Shown one piece after another: positions 1 through 12,979 of a stretch of 64,000 nt of DNA. The stretch is from Stercorarius parasiticus (Eukaryota; Chordata; Aves; Charadriiformes; Stercorariidae). Both the position numbers and the translations under genes were made by a program. The first letter of the stretch is position 1, and the number at the start of each line of letters is the position of its first letter. The stretch covers positions 71,885 to 135,884 of the forward strand of contig VWZL01000807.1 of assembly GCA_013396915.1 (NCBI GenBank), read 5' to 3'. Below the pieces are notes generated by a model. It was not told the origin of the DNA. It saw nothing but the letters and a program-made list of their open reading frames with translations, and did no database searches.

Positions 1-2054
1 CAGTCCAGTGATCTTTGCAGCTTCAAGATTTCCATTCTCTTGTCCATCCAAAATTGCAAGATAGAGATAGTATCAGGAAAATCTAAAGTTGAATTTATTA
101 AAAATTTGGGAGTGTGTGTGTGAATTCTTTTTTTTTTTTTATTATTTTTTTCTTAGCAGTATCCCTTTTCTAAGTATTATATACATTCTTGGCTCACTTC
201 AGTTGGGCTTGAGTAGAAGTTTTCACTGTAGAAGAAAAGCAAAGCTCCAGTGGAATAGTATTCACAAGGTTTCATACAATGCCGTGGATCATGGTAGTGG
301 CCAATATCAGAAGTTTTGGAGGAAACTGCAAGAAGCCTACTATCAGTAAATTATTTTGCCCTGGCATTAGAAAAGAGACCAGAATGAGCTGAAGCTTGAG
401 GTTTCATATTCAGGCCAAAATGGTAAACTGATAACAATATAAATATTCATTCTTTTTTTAAATTTTGATAATTTTTCCCCTAAAAGCTTTATGTCACCAA
501 ATTCTACCATTTAATTATATATTTTTTTTAAAGGGAGTAAGCCCTTCTTGTTGGCTTTCCTTGTCTGTTTTAAAATAGTTAAATGACTGACATTTTCTAA
601 GAGGGAATGGAAAGTGCAATCTCCCTTCTTGATATTATTCCTTACTGTGCAGGATTTCTTTTTTTTAACCCACATCTTTGTTCCTTTCTGAAAAAAACTG
701 TCCGAAATCAGTTATCTCTATTCAGTGGAAGTTACCTTTATTCTTTTTTTTTTTTTCTTTCTCTTCTGTTTTTTTACCACCTCCTCCTTGCTGTAGTTCA
801 GCAATATTCCTTTAAGAAAATGAGACCACAGTGTGGCAACCAGCGGTCCCTGTTTAGTTATATAGTGGTCCCTAGTTATATAACAGTACTCTAAAGCCTA
901 CATGTATTAAAAAAATAAATAAATAATTTCTACAAGAACTAAGCAAGAGTAAAAGCAATCACTTGAAATGCCCTGCCGCCACCACTTAGGGACTCCACTC
1001 TTCAGTATAAGCCTCATTCTACTTGGCATTTTAAAACTGTGAGGATAGCTGGCTGTGATGCGGTCTCATGTGCTTTTAGTAGTTTTAGGGGGGAGTATTA
1101 ACATGAATGTGTTTGTGGTTTTTTTCCTTAATTTACACTTCCATAATTTTTAAGTGTCCTGTGGATGGTGACACTACTTGAAGGTTCAGATCTTTATAGA
1201 AGTCTTTACCACCTTAGTAGCAAGTGGTCCTATAGTAGTATTCCATTTTGTTTATTTTAGTAAGAATTTTGATTAGACGATGTGAGTGTTATTTGGCAGC
1301 AGTTTAACTAAATACAGTCAGCTCCCACGTGAAAGAAGATAACTGTATTTTGATGTTCTGTGGAGCTTTTGTGGTAATCTGTGTCTCTGAAGCTGACTCT
1401 TGCACTAGTCTGTGCATCACAGCAATGCCTAGATTCCTAATCAGAAAAACTCCTATGCTATTTGTGTGTGTGTATATATATATACACACACACATATATG
1501 ATATTTCAAGATTCTTGAAGGCTAGGAAAATGGCTCTCCTATGAATAGTTTAGCATCATTTCCTTCAATAAGAATTTTACCAAATAATAGGTGGGTTTTG
1601 CTATGTGAGGGTATGGGATCTTGTTTGTTTGGAAACATGCTGCCTGCGGTGTTAGTTTTCCTGTACTGTCTGTATGTTATGGAGAAAGTTTGGCTTGACA
1701 AGAGGAGGAATGTGTAGGTGGCGAAGTGCAAAAAAGGTATTTTAACTCCATTTTTGGCTTCACATTCTTGCCTGATGTGCCCATCTAAAACCATGGCCGA
1801 AAGTTGGACCTTACTTGTTTGTATTTGTACTCATACATGTGGTTTATGCATGCCTCTGTGTGTCTGTAATTTGGAAAGTATTTGAGAGTAAACCACATTA
1901 CATAAGGTGCTAGCTGAGAGTTTCTGTTATATAAGGATTATTTTGCAAGTAAGATTGATTACATATTTATTTCTTACTAGCAATCTTTCAAAGAACTTAG
2001 CAATTTATATTCATATGTGTGGGTTTTTCCTTAGCAGTCAGTTCCTCCTGTCAG
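1..2054 (+). other. STRN: STRN intron (3' part)
   Basis: Non-coding, AT-rich intronic DNA ahead of the first visible striatin exon. It ends in a pyrimidine-rich tract and TCAG just before 2055. I looked for the preceding WD40 exon and did not find it, so it should lie left of the window. The stretch holds long T runs near 127-144 and 751-763 and the alternating palindrome at 1463-1494. The small open frames here show no family resemblance. Confidence 0.8.
1463..1494. repeat. (TG)5(TA)6(CA)5 perfect palindrome
   Basis: Thirty-two bases of pure alternating purine-pyrimidine: five TG, six TA, five CA. The whole block equals its own reverse complement, so it could extrude a 16-bp cruciform arm. 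The TG/CA flanks favour Z-DNA. It lies in an intron of STRN. Confidence 0.95.
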
Positions 2055-2142
2055 ATAAACAGAGTCATCAGCCATCCGACTCTTCCAATTAGTATCACTG
2101 CTCATGAAGACAGACATATCAAGTTCTACGACAACAATACAG
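2055..2142 (+). CDS. STRN: STRN coding exon (third from last)
   Basis: Acceptor TCAG precedes 2055 and donor GTACGC follows 2142. The exon reads in phase 0, beginning [11 protein letters not shown], and leaves one base (G) for the next exon. It covers one WD40 blade with the [10 protein letters not shown] strand. Confidence 0.92.
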
Positions 2143-4127
2143 GTACGCATCTTTTCAGCAGGTCCTAGTCATAGCGGCTGTATAACATATAAATAGAATG
2201 TCATTATGTTTAATATGATTCACTTAAGTGCTGAGGGATGTCAAGAATTGGATATCATCTGAAACAGAAATCGCTCATCACCGGTAGAGCCCAAAGATTG
2301 CCAGGCTACTTAAAACTTTATTGGCACAGTGATAAGGAACCTGCATCATTCTCTGTCCATTCTTTTAAAATGCCCTGAGTATGGGGGTTATCGATATTTA
2401 ACATAAAAGGAAGCTTTTTCAAAATCTTTATGTGCTTATATTCATGTTTCTTCTGTTGTATTGTCTGTCTTATTTTGATTATGGTTGGACTTGATGATCT
2501 CAAAGGTCCTTTCCAACCATGAAGATTCTATGATCTGAGGACAGGAAGCTCTGGCTGTCCTTTAGTGCTTCCAAGACCTCTGCCTGATGGCTTGGAGGTG
2601 GAAGTTTCCTTGTAGGCATTGTTCTAAATTTGCTCCACTGTATTTCTCCAAATCTCTCACTTCTGCAGAAACAGCTGGACAGCTTATAATACTTTTTCTA
2701 ATTTGTAGTGAGAGTCGCACTGAGATGTGTGATTTTCAAGTCTCTTTGGTTTTAAAGGACTTTTTGATAGAAATGATGGTATTAATCTGGTATTCTAACT
2801 GTGAATCTTGATAATCTTCAGTTTGTAACTTTTCTGCTTCCAGGTCACACTGTGTTAAAAGTTAAATTGAGATCTTTCAATATTTTTGTTGATTGTAAGT
2901 TTACTACTCCCCAGATGTATGTTAAATAAGAAGAGGTGAAAGCTCAATGGAAGCTGAGGAAAAAGCTGAAAATAGCTGATCTGTTTGATGATGTCGTTCT
3001 GTAATAAATAGTAGAGGAAAATGCTGCTCATTTTTTTTCTGTTTTATTATCTTCTGCAACAAAACCCCACACATTTGACCCATGATTTCTTATTTTTAAC
3101 ATGAAGTTATTACTGTAATTGTAATAAGCTGTAATAGAGCATAATAGCCTCAAGTTGCGCCAGGGGAGATTTAGATTAGATATTAAGAAAAATTTTTAAA
3201 CTGAAAGGGTTATCAAGCATTGGAACAGGCTGCTCAGGGTAGTGGTGGAATCGTCATCCCTGGAGGTATTTAAAAGATGGGTAGACTTAGTGCTTAGCGA
3301 TATGGTTTAGTGATGGTTTTTGTCAGTGTTAGGTTGATGGGTGGACTCAATGATCTGAAAGATCCCTTGCAACCTAGATGATTCTATGATTAATTCTCTT
3401 GGAGTTGACTAAAATTATCCCATATTCTTATGTAGTTTATATTCATTACTTATTAGTATACTCGGCCCCTGTCCTCATTCTCAGTCAAGATCTTATTCCT
3501 GAACTCACTTAATTCAATTAAAGGGCAGATATTTAAAATGCACAGTGATTGCAGCTCGTGGTGGTTTTGCAGGCATAAAACAAAGGTCCAACAAAGTTGG
3601 TGTTATTGATACTGTGGCTCTCCTGAGGTTGTAAACATTAAAAGAATGACTTTTTTCATAATTTTAATGATTCAATCATGGGACAAGATCTTGTATTTAT
3701 AATATGAGCTGTGGTAGAGTTTAAGCAGTGAATACAGATAACAAAGTGAATTGCAGAAAATAACCCAAATCTTTTCTTTCAAAGGAAAACTGATCCACTC
3801 CATGGTAGCTCACTTAGATGCAGTTACAAGTTTAGCTGTTGATCCTAATGGATTGTATTTGATGTCTGGCAGTAAGTACATTCAGATTTCATTTTCTTTT
3901 TCTCATAATGGTGGCAGACATGAGAATTATAAAGATGACTGTTTCCCCTTTCTTTAGGTCATGACTGTTCGATTCGCTTGTGGAATCTTGAAAGCAAGAC
4001 CTGTATCCAAGAGTTTACTGCTCATCGCAAAAAATTTGATGAGTCCATTCATGATGTGGCATTCCACCCCTCCAAGTGTTATATTGCCAGTGCAGGAGCA
4101 GATGCCCTGGCTAAAGTGTTTGTATGA
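2055..4127 (+). CDS. STRN: striatin, C-terminal WD40 part (3 exons, 5' part missing)
   Basis: Striatin is the B''' regulatory subunit of PP2A and the scaffold of STRIPAK complexes, binding kinases and phosphatase in the cytoplasm and at membranes. Joining 2055-2142, 3785-3871 and 3958-4127 gives an open frame of 114 residues and a TGA stop. It shows WD40 signatures: [12 protein letters not shown], then [14 protein letters not shown], then [10 protein letters not shown], then HDVAFHP, ending in ALAKVFV, the end I remember for vertebrate striatins. The caveolin-binding, coiled-coil and calmodulin-binding parts lie upstream, outside the window. Residues such as [18 protein letters not shown], and vitrin as the downstream neighbour, favour STRN over its paralogue STRN3. 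All three exon borders have GT-AG signals and the phases agree. Confidence 0.93.
2480..2536 (+). mobile_element. CR1 LINE 3'-end fragment
   Basis: The text matches the CR1 3' terminus: ATGGTTGGACTTGATGATCT, then CAAAGGTCCTTTCCAACC, then ATTCTATGATCTG. Only about 57 bp remain, a typical severely 5'-truncated insertion. Confidence 0.88.
3145..3392 (+). mobile_element. CR1 LINE, 5'-truncated copy
   Basis: About 250 bp of CR1 3' sequence. Landmarks are CCTCAAGTTGCGCCAGGGGA at the left, GGAACAGGCTGCTCAGGGTA in the middle, CATCCCTGGAGGTATTTAAA, and GGACTCAATGATCTGAAAGA before the terminal ATTCTATGATT. It lies in sense orientation in the STRN intron and has no coding capacity. Confidence 0.92.
3785..3871 (+). 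CDS. STRN: STRN coding exon (second from last)
   Basis: Acceptor TTTCAAAG ends at 3784 and donor GTAAGT starts at 3872. The exon takes up the carried G to give [10 protein letters not shown] and [20 protein letters not shown], one WD40 blade. It is 87 nt, phase 1 at both ends. The following intron is only 86 bp. Confidence 0.94.
3958..4127 (+). CDS. STRN: STRN terminal coding exon
   Basis: Acceptor TTTCTTTAG ends at 3957. The frame continues as [16 protein letters not shown] and closes the propeller with [20 protein letters not shown] before the final AKVFV and the TGA at 4125-4127. The classic WD-type dipeptide is the WN of RLWN. Confidence 0.95.
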
Positions 4128-4432
4128 CGGAGTGCTTCCCTTTCAACTCTAGCTTTGTATATATTTAACCAGCTGCACAAAAGAGAAGAGGAGGGCATGA
4201 GTCTTCTTATCCTGCCCTGTAATTCAGAGAATGTTTGTAAGTGTTTAGTTTTGCAGGGTGCTGTTTTCTAAATTGACATTTGTTCTGGTTTTTGTGAGCT
4301 CAGCTGGTGCTGAGAGCTTGGAAACTCTCAGTTTCAAATAGTTAAAAGACAAAAGAAATGCTTTTATTTCAGAGGGTATGAATTTTCGTCCAGGCAGGCC
4401 TTGGGTGAAACTGGGTCTATGTATTCTCTATT

Positions 4433-4438
4433 AATAAA
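4433..4438 (+). terminator. STRN: proximal poly(A) signal AATAAA
   Basis: Canonical hexamer 306 nt after the STRN stop. It could give a short 3' UTR isoform. The downstream GU content is modest. Confidence 0.4.
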
Positions 4439-4618
4439 ATGGAGTACTGGAAAGAAGGGGTCTAATTGCATCAGGGAGTAGGAAAAGAGGGAAACTTCCT
4501 AGGATGCTTCTCATTGAGGAATCTTAATGTACTTAAAATTAAATCACCTGGAAAAAGTGTCAGTTCACGTGCTCATTACTGTGTCATGTGAGAGGCACTT
4601 TGTCATCCCTTTGGTATT

Positions 4619-4624
4619 AATAAA
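4619..4624 (+). terminator. STRN: poly(A) signal AATAAA
   Basis: Second canonical hexamer about 490 nt after the STRN stop, in GGTATTAATAAAGTAG context. A possible alternative end site. Confidence 0.35.
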
Positions 4625-6687
4625 GTAGATCTTATTCAGAGAGCAGTAGCAGATAGTTAATCTTAGCCACCTGGCTGCTAGCCTAAGAGAAATGCAATTA
4701 AAGGAAAGCAAATTACTAACATAAACTAAAATGCAGTAAAGTTTTTGTTAAATCTTCTGTGTTATACAGTAAATATTTACTTTGCAAAAAAATTTATATA
4801 ATTTTTTTTAAAGACTGTATTAGTGTGTGGCTAGAAGCTGAGCCTTTAGTCTAGTCCCAATTAACAACAGACTGAAGCAGTCTGTATATACTGTAGTAGC
4901 AGATTTAACTTATTCAGATTTATAATGCTGTTTATTCTTGGAGATCTGTCACAAGAAATTATCACAAAGCTTTCCAAAGAAGCTGTCCTACAATTTAACT
5001 ATCAAACATTCATCTCCGCTTTCTGTTCCTGCTAAAAAGGGTGTCATTCTGGGCATTAAGGATAACGGCGAAATACTTCTTTTGAAGATTAAACCTATAC
5101 CTGATGCTTTGTGTGAGCCCTACTACTGCAATAGGTGGGAACTGTACAAAGTTCCATCAACTTGAGAAATTCTGCTACTTCTAGAGTTATTTCCCAGCTT
5201 CATCATTTGTGGAACTTTTTAACTTGTCCACTTCACTGGGTGTATTGTGCCATTGATTAGGTTATCTGAAGAATGAGTACTTGTAATTACTCAACAGATG
5301 TGCTTTGTTTATGTATTCAGAGCTTCTCTGTTGATTTGAATGACAAATAACTTTTAATCCAATCTTTTAGTCTTCATATTCCTTCTTAAAGGAAAGTGAG
5401 TGGATTCTTTTCTATTATGTGTTATCAGAGGTATTACTGCTCATAAGCCTGAAGTTGGTGTTTTCCTCTGATGGGAATGGAAGGCAGAATATCTGCTGGA
5501 GATGATTTCTGGTGCTGATGTGAGTAGGAAAGAACCCAATGCAACTCTCCGCATACCAGCCTGAGGTTAAGACTGGAAACTGATAAATAAATCTTTACCT
5601 TTAAACTGACACTTTTTAAAAAGGAATCATTGAAAGATACCAACATAGGATTTGACTGTGTTGTTTTTAGAGTGGCATTTGGGGATGGGACCACATTTAA
5701 AGCTGATCTCAGAGTTGAAATCGACCAGATTATTTAGAATAAAAGGTTGACCTGTGCTGTTTGAGCCTGTGACACATTGTATTTACTGCTAAAATATCCT
5801 GGAATACCTTCTATTGCTCAGAATATTCAGATATGTCACTTCATGATATTGATATGCAATATATTTCCATAGATAAGATTAGAACTTTTACCATGAAACA
5901 GATGACTACAATAGTAATTCAGATTATTTAGTTTTTATAAAGCGTTTTGGTTATGATGGAAAGGGGGAAACTTGGCTGCAAAACTGAGCATTTAACTTTG
6001 AGAGAGTTCTGTGTATTTGACTCATATTCTTTCAGTGTCGTTATTTTATTTCTTTTTGAAGAGGAAATTACAAAGATTTATTTGAAAAATTCTAAAAGTT
6101 ATGTATATTATATATGTGTATATATATTGTAAACATGTATTAAATGTGTCTAGTAAGGGAAGACTCCATGGGTGCATTTTAATGTTTTAGTATTAAGAGT
6201 TCTCTTGAGTTTGTGTATACAAAGGATAATGGTGTGAGTATGAAATTAATGTTGTGCTTTTGCTTACACAATACAATATGTAGTTACAGTTGTTTAAATT
6301 GCTGTACATAAAACTAATAGGCTGGCATGCTTGTTTTTAAAGACTGTCATTCTGATTACAATTGGAATGTAAGAAGTGGCTGTTCAAATGTGAATTGAAA
6401 GATGCTTCCTTCTCACTATTGAGCTCTTTCTCAAACTGAAAAGTGATTTTTTTTTTTTTTTTTTAAAGCTGGCAATAGCTAGAGGATGAGGTGCCTTTAA
6501 AAAAACAAAACAAAACAAATGTAGCCTTACAAAGAGGTTGTGGAGTATATATATTTTTGTGCTGGTCTTCATAATAGATGTCAATGTCTTTTTACTGTAC
6601 TTGCTCACATACTTGTAGGACTGCAGGGTATTGTGCATGAGCCTGTCAGATCTTCTGAACATCATCGTAGGAGTTAGGGATGAAAAA

Positions 6688-6800
6688 ATTATTTAGGTTA
6701 TCTAGTCCATCTGCTTGCCAAAGCAGGGTTGTAGACTTGTGCATTTTAATATTGTCTTGGCCAGTGAGGTTTTATATATGTTCTAAACAATTAGGATTCT
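6688..6800 (-). mobile_element. degenerate CR1-like fragment
   Basis: TTATCTAGTCCATCTGCTTG followed by CCAAAGCAGGGTTGT resembles the reverse complement of an old CR1 3' region. The right half is too diverged to be sure of the end. Confidence 0.4.
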
Positions 6801-8221
6801 ATTTGAAGATTATTTCAATGATTATGTCTCACTGACAGGAGGATTTATATGATGTTTAGTAGTTCTTTTTTCAAACTTCATGCCAGTATTCTAAGCCATG
6901 TTTTGTGCCACTTTACATATTCTCATTGTCTTTGTAATTTGGACTCTGCATGCACACACTGGTTCTAGCTGTATATTTCCATTTCTTTCCACTTTCTTCG
7001 AGCTGTTTTTTTAGTCTCCTCTTTTTACACAACTTTTTATTGGTTTCAGCTTTTTAGCTCAGTTCTCCATATCTTGGTGCCCACAACACCATTCCACTTG
7101 CGTGATTTGTCGGACTTAGTCTGAAGGTCATCTGTTAAGTGTGGGGTTTGTTTGTTTGTGTCTTTCATCTGTAACATGATGCTTTTGTGTAGGAAGACCA
7201 AACTTTTGGTCTTCTGGCTACTGTCTTACAAATCCAGATCATATTTCTGACAACTGTTTTAAATAACTCTGAGCATTGTTGTTTCTCAAGTTTCTTCTTC
7301 ATGTTATGTTATTATGATTCTTTTGCAGCTAGATACTTAATTCCTGTTTCATGATTATCCGGGGGTTTATAAGCTTTGAACTTCTGATCTCTGAGGGCAC
7401 TAACTTATTTTCATTTTTTCCCTTTTATGTACAGTTCTTCCTCGTTCAATGTTATTGGTAACTTTCATGAATGTGATACATATAATCTATTGAAGATGTA
7501 AAAAAAACCCTGGACCTAAGTCTTATTCTTGCAAAAAAGAATTCTTGTGGCATTTTACTATTACTATTTTTCCCATGTCTAATTTACATGGTACATTTTT
7601 TAATGGTTAACTCATAATTTTTTGTGTATGTTAGCCTGTGCTACTGATTTTGGTTTTACTAACTAATTTAATGGCAGAATTTTCAGTCCTGTACGTTGAA
7701 AATTGGTCTGCTAGATTTAAATATTCTCATTTTTATTTCTAATTTACTTCACTCTGCTCTTTGGTTTCACATATTTGATTCAGTTACCAAAATGCTTGCA
7801 CAAAATGATTTGTAGTAGCCTGGAAGAAGCTCTAGATATAATTACATTGTGGAAAACTTTGTCTTCACTCTTACAAAATCCTAGTGTCTGCATTTATTTT
7901 TGTGCCTCAAAGAGAAAACTTTTGACATACCATGTAAAAAAAATTTATTATTTCTAAGAAAATCACCCGATGAATATTTTGGGATCTCATTCATCTTTAT
8001 TTTGGTAAAATATGTTCTTAGCAAGAAGCCTGTAGAACTATATGCCATGTACTGTAGGTTATTTTTTAGGCCGTATGTTTTCAAACAACGTTACGTTAAA
8101 GCAGTCCCATACGTAATGTGCTTGAGTAAGTGTGTGATGTTTACCGTACAGCTTTGTGATTAGGTCATACAACACTATTTTGCAGTTGTGAATTTAAAGT
8201 AACCAGAAACTTGTCCTTTTG

Positions 8222-8227
8222 AATAAA
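8222..8227 (+). terminator. STRN: poly(A) signal AATAAA (intermediate)
   Basis: Canonical hexamer in TTTTGAATAAATGTGTAAG about 4.1 kb after the STRN stop, with some GU downstream. Confidence 0.3.
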
Positions 8228-11200
8228 TGTGTAAGAGAGAAAGGATTTAATTACACCACCTTTTTCAGTACACCTGTTTGATCACGGATGTATCCCCTTT
8301 CCTCATGTTTTGCCAATGTAATTTTGGGGAGCAGCAATTTCCATAAACTGTTGTGTCATTTGAGCAGTGTTTGATTGGCAGAAGTGTCAGTCCATCCCAA
8401 AGGAAACAAAAACCAAAAAGCGGGTGTAACCATCAGATAAGCAAGTTTTGGGGTTTTTTAATGCCTTTCAAGATGTGTATTTGGAAGCATTTGCAGGCTG
8501 TGGTTTGGCATTGTCTTTGCAGACTGTCCTAGGGAGCCTACTTGACACCTGTGTTAAATATCTAGCAAAACTAGTAAAACCTAGTAATGTGGGTTGAGTT
8601 AAGGGAAAAAATGCAGCCATTGTGGTTGTCCCTGTGCCTGTACAAGAGACTGTAGCAGTGTTCTCCCTGGAGTCCTCTTTGCTGAAGCATCTAACACAAG
8701 TAACTTCTGTGGTGTAGAAGTATCTGCAGATGAGATTATTTGTATTTTTATTTTGAAGATCTGTAGGCAGCGGTCATTTGGATTGTGTGCTGAATGGCAG
8801 GAGACCATATGCTGGACTCTGTCGGGGATAGATAGTAGGTTAAATGGCCAGAACCGATGTACCCTCCATGTGACTGGTGCCATTGCAGGAGAATTTGGCT
8901 GGGAAGAAGTCCAGAGTTTAGCCTGATGGTATCACAAAGGAAAACATTAAAAGTTTATATTAAAAAGTTTAGTGAGGCTCTCCCGTAGTGATTCTTCAGA
9001 TTTATTAATTCATCTATTGGTTGCATGTTGTATGAAAGATAAAATCTAGTAAATAACCGGATTCCAAATGATGCACTCCTGTGTCAAAGCAGAGGTGGAG
9101 ATTGTTCAAATTTCAAAATTATGTCACTTCAGATGAGGAGATGACAAGAGATTTGTAATAGCTTATGACTTAAATTCTAAGAACAGAACTTACTCTTCTG
9201 GTAACATAGTCTTCATGTTGGGGACCCAATTGTGCGGAAATAAGTTCCTCAGACACTGTAGTGGGACTACTCTTTTGCTTCTGCATAAAGATTTATTTAA
9301 AAGCAAAATTGCATAAGACTCTGTCTAATGGTGTCTGTTAGTATTGAACCAAAGCAACAAGATTTGGGAAGCAGAGTAGAATTTTAGGCTTGTTTCTCGT
9401 TTTTCTTGCCTGTTTTTTTTTTTTTTTTACTTAAGTCATTATGTACATATTTACTATCTATTACATACAGTGTAATCCATATGACTCACTGCACATTAAA
9501 TAGCCCATTCTGTAGAAAGTACTCCAGTACTTTCTCATACTAATGAGATGTGAATGGGACCAGTGATTCCAGGTAATTTGTGACTCAGTATGTATGTCTT
9601 TCAGTTTTCTAAGAAGTGAGCTAATAAGATTCATGAAAGTAATTGTGAAAACATGATGCTGCTTGTAATATAGCATCTAAAAGGATTCTGAAATTTGTGG
9701 CTGTTAAGTGGAAATTGTTTTGGACCACACTGTTAAGAATGAAGAAACCGGAATATGATAGCAAACCACTTACGGTAAATTGGTTTGTATAAGATGTTAC
9801 AATCTTTGACATGATAATTAGAATTTTCTTGGGCATCTGCTGGTGGTGAGCATCATGGGGCACTAAATGTAGCCATTAGTATTGAGTGACAGAGGAAGCA
9901 AAGATTTCCCTGGAAAAACTACTCAAATGTTTCAGGAAGCTCTGTTTTTCCATGAGGACCTGAAGGCATTGAGAATATTTTATCTAACGTTTAGTTGAAG
10001 ATGGTTACAATAGGTGAACAGTCTTGACTCTTTCATCATCAGTGTCTTTAAGCTTAAAGACAAACACCATTACTGAAACGAACGACCTGTAAACTGCTAG
10101 TCGAAACCCCCGTAATTTTTCTACTGAGCAGCAGAGAAACTGATGAAAACCACAGTGTTAATCCATCCAGTTATATAGGGGGTGTTTTACAAGAAATAAC
10201 CCACATTGTAAAAGATAGTGTTACATGCAAAAGAGCAAAGGAACAAACACCTGGGGAGTTGGGGGTACGACTAGGATGACCTTTATGTAAATAGTCCTTG
10301 CTCAGGCAAGTGCTCTTTTTCATCTGGTGGGACTAATCCCAGGAAGGAGGATGGTGGGAAATAAGACCTTTAAAATAATGTCTCTGCTTGTGCTAATGAA
10401 ACATACCTGTTGTGCAGGTTATCTATCCTTTTGATATCTGTTAATTACCTTCCTACTTAAATCCTCCTTTAGGCTGTATTTTCTGAGAATCTTAAGATCT
10501 CGTCTGCAGTGAAGGTTCATTGCAGGGTAAATTCCATAAAAGACAATTGATTTTCTCCTAGAGTGTTTTTTGAAGGGTGGTGGGGTTTCGGCTTCAGCTC
10601 TGCCCCACCACCACCACCAAAAGGCTGATTTGTACCTCCTTATTCCCAGTTCAGTTAATTCTGCTGAGTTCTCTCTTACCCTGCCTGATGACTTAATTTT
10701 GCTGCTCTGTAGCCTGTTGTGAAAATTTATGAAGTGCTGTGTTATTTAAGAGTTTTTCAGAATCTGAATTCCGCTACAGAAGATGCAAATCCAGTTGAAT
10801 AGTACAATTTGTGGGTCTCAACTCGTTCATCGTCAAGAGAGATCTGCTGCTAGATGCCAAAATCCAAATTATGGCTGAGCCAAAAAGGCGTTTAATGATA
10901 ATATATGCTTTTTAGCTCAACTTTCTTCCTGGTTAAGTCTGGGTTGTGGTATTGTATATTAAACTAGTTTTGCCCTGCTCGTGCTGCCAAGCCATGCTGT
11001 GATCCTAGGAGTTCACACCCACCTTTAAACCATGCCTGCACGTGTGTTTTTTAAGCTGCTCCAAGCCTTGTGTTGACACGGTCCTCAAGCCCAGTCTGCT
11101 CGCATTCCCTCAGTTTGAATTGCAGGCTCCCAAAATTATTTCCTTGCTATTCCAAGAAACCCTTGGTCCTCACACCAGAGTATTAGGCTGGGACTTTGAG

Positions 11201-12428
11201 AAAAGATTTTATGCAGCTGGATTTGTACTATTCTGAAAGGGAAGGGATAACTTGTTGCCAAGCCAAATATTTTCATTATTTTTGGATTACTTACTAAAAG
11301 CAGCCAAAAACATTGTATAAGGGATAAATGATGGACTTCAAGCTAATATTTTTCCATTAAGAATTTATTTTTTTATTCTTCCTGTCATCAAGATATAGTG
11401 CTTTTTGAATGTAGCTTGTTTTCAGGTGTCCGGCTCCTAGAATTGTTTCGTTGCAGTCAAACATTTACAAACACCCATAGATTTTGAAAGCTGTCTCATA
11501 TGTGTTAGCACTTTTTCTGGAAATGCAGACTGAGCATGTTAGCTAATAATTTCTTGTACCTTTATAGCCCAAGCAGACTGAAAAGCAGTCATGTGCTATG
11601 TTTTCCTTGAATCATGCATCTGAAAAAACTTGTAGAAGAAAATCCGTGATGAGAGGACTATTGTTGCTGTAAGATTTTCTGTTGACACTTGTCAGCATAT
11701 CAACTACCTGCACTGTATTTCATATAAATATCTTCAAGTGGTATCTCTTAAAAGAAACTGTCAGGTTAAAAAAGATAATTTTCTTTGCCTTATGGACCAT
11801 AATTTGGATTTGTTGTTCTTGTTGTTTATTTTAATATAATTTTTTTTTCTTGCTACAAGAATAACTGTCGAACTTAGAATTACCTGACAGTTCTTTTTTG
11901 GAGAAGACACCACAGGTGATAACCACTTAAATGTTAGTAATTACAGTTGCTCCTCTTCTGTTTTGGGTCACTTCCATGACAAATAGTTGATATGAAAAGG
12001 CTACCGTGACTGATACCTAAACAGCTAAAGGAAATTAAGACTCCCCTTCAGAATTATGCTGAGGTTGTGATTTTGCACGCCAGTTTTGAATGACTACTTT
12101 GAAACAATGTTGGGCTTCAAACGTCTTGCAAAGCGGTGGATCCAAATGAGAAATACCTGTTGAGTTAATAGTCTGCTTGTCGGTTTGTGTATGGGTCAGT
12201 ACAAGGCTGTGTCAGAATTTCGGTGCCACCAAATGACCTTGTTTAAATGCTACTGTCGTGCAAAAGTGAATGTTAAATTAAGTGAGATGTTCTGTTTTCT
12301 AACTTGTAAAGGAAATAGTTTTCTTGAGAGTAAGGATCCATAAATTTCATGTATTTCATGATTTCAGAAAGGCTTCTTAATCATGGAACATGAGAAAAGT
12401 GAAAAAGTGATTCGTTCTCCAAAGATCT

Positions 12429-12434
12429 AATAAA
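12429..12434 (+). terminator. STRN: poly(A) signal AATAAA
   Basis: Canonical hexamer in TCTAATAAACATTTATT. The downstream region is AT-rich without a strong GU element, so it is less convincing than the one at 12974. Confidence 0.25.
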
Positions 12435-12973
12435 CATTTATTATAAAAAGTATAAATTTTTGCTTTAAATGAAAGTGCTTCTTCAAACACTTAAACTTCT
12501 TAGTAAAATTCAGTATTTTAAAATCCTGGGTAAATATCTAAAATGGCAAAGACAGAAAATTCAGAGGGAGATTATTTTGAAATATGCTAGTATATTTTTG
12601 AGCTTCTCAGTTGCAGCCCTGAATTTTCTCTTTTTCACTGCAGTTCATATTTTGTGAAACTTCTTGAATAGGTTATATTTAAAGCTACATTCACTTGCCT
12701 GAATAAGCCAAGTAAATATTTTGTCATTTAGAACTATATAGATCTGCTTCTGTTAGTGTGCTGTTTAAAATGAGCCCACGTCGAGGTAACCATGCAGGTA
12801 TTTGTGTTGGTATGACAGTGGTGAAGTGGGGTAACTGTATACTGTACCTGCGTTCTGTGCTGAGCAAAATCACATGGACTTCCAGAAATAAGCAATGGTT
12901 TTTAAGAGCAGCTTTATTTAATGTTACAGCAGCAAGTGTCATTTGTACCATATAATTATGTAAATCGGGTGCT

Positions 12974-12979
12974 AATAAA
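12974..12979 (+). terminator. STRN: distal poly(A) signal, likely STRN 3' end
   Basis: AATAAA followed within 25-50 nt by a GU/U-rich stretch containing TTGTATTGTG and two copies of TGTGTTCATAATT (13004-13016 and 13018-13030). Base composition becomes clearly more GC-rich just after it. This is the best candidate for the distal end of STRN transcription. Confidence 0.5.

Larger units (their letters stand above)
2143..3784 (+). other. STRN: STRN intron with two CR1 copies
   Basis: Intron of 1642 bp between two clear exons, from GTACGC to CTTTCAAAG. It contains two same-orientation CR1 3' ends, at about 2480-2536 and 3145-3392. Nothing else was recognised in it. Confidence 0.88.

Noticed and set aside
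89..349. 86-codon open frame at the left end as a STRN exon
   Set aside because: It starts with a poly-Phe run from a T tract, and no WD40 motif or proper splice sites are seen.
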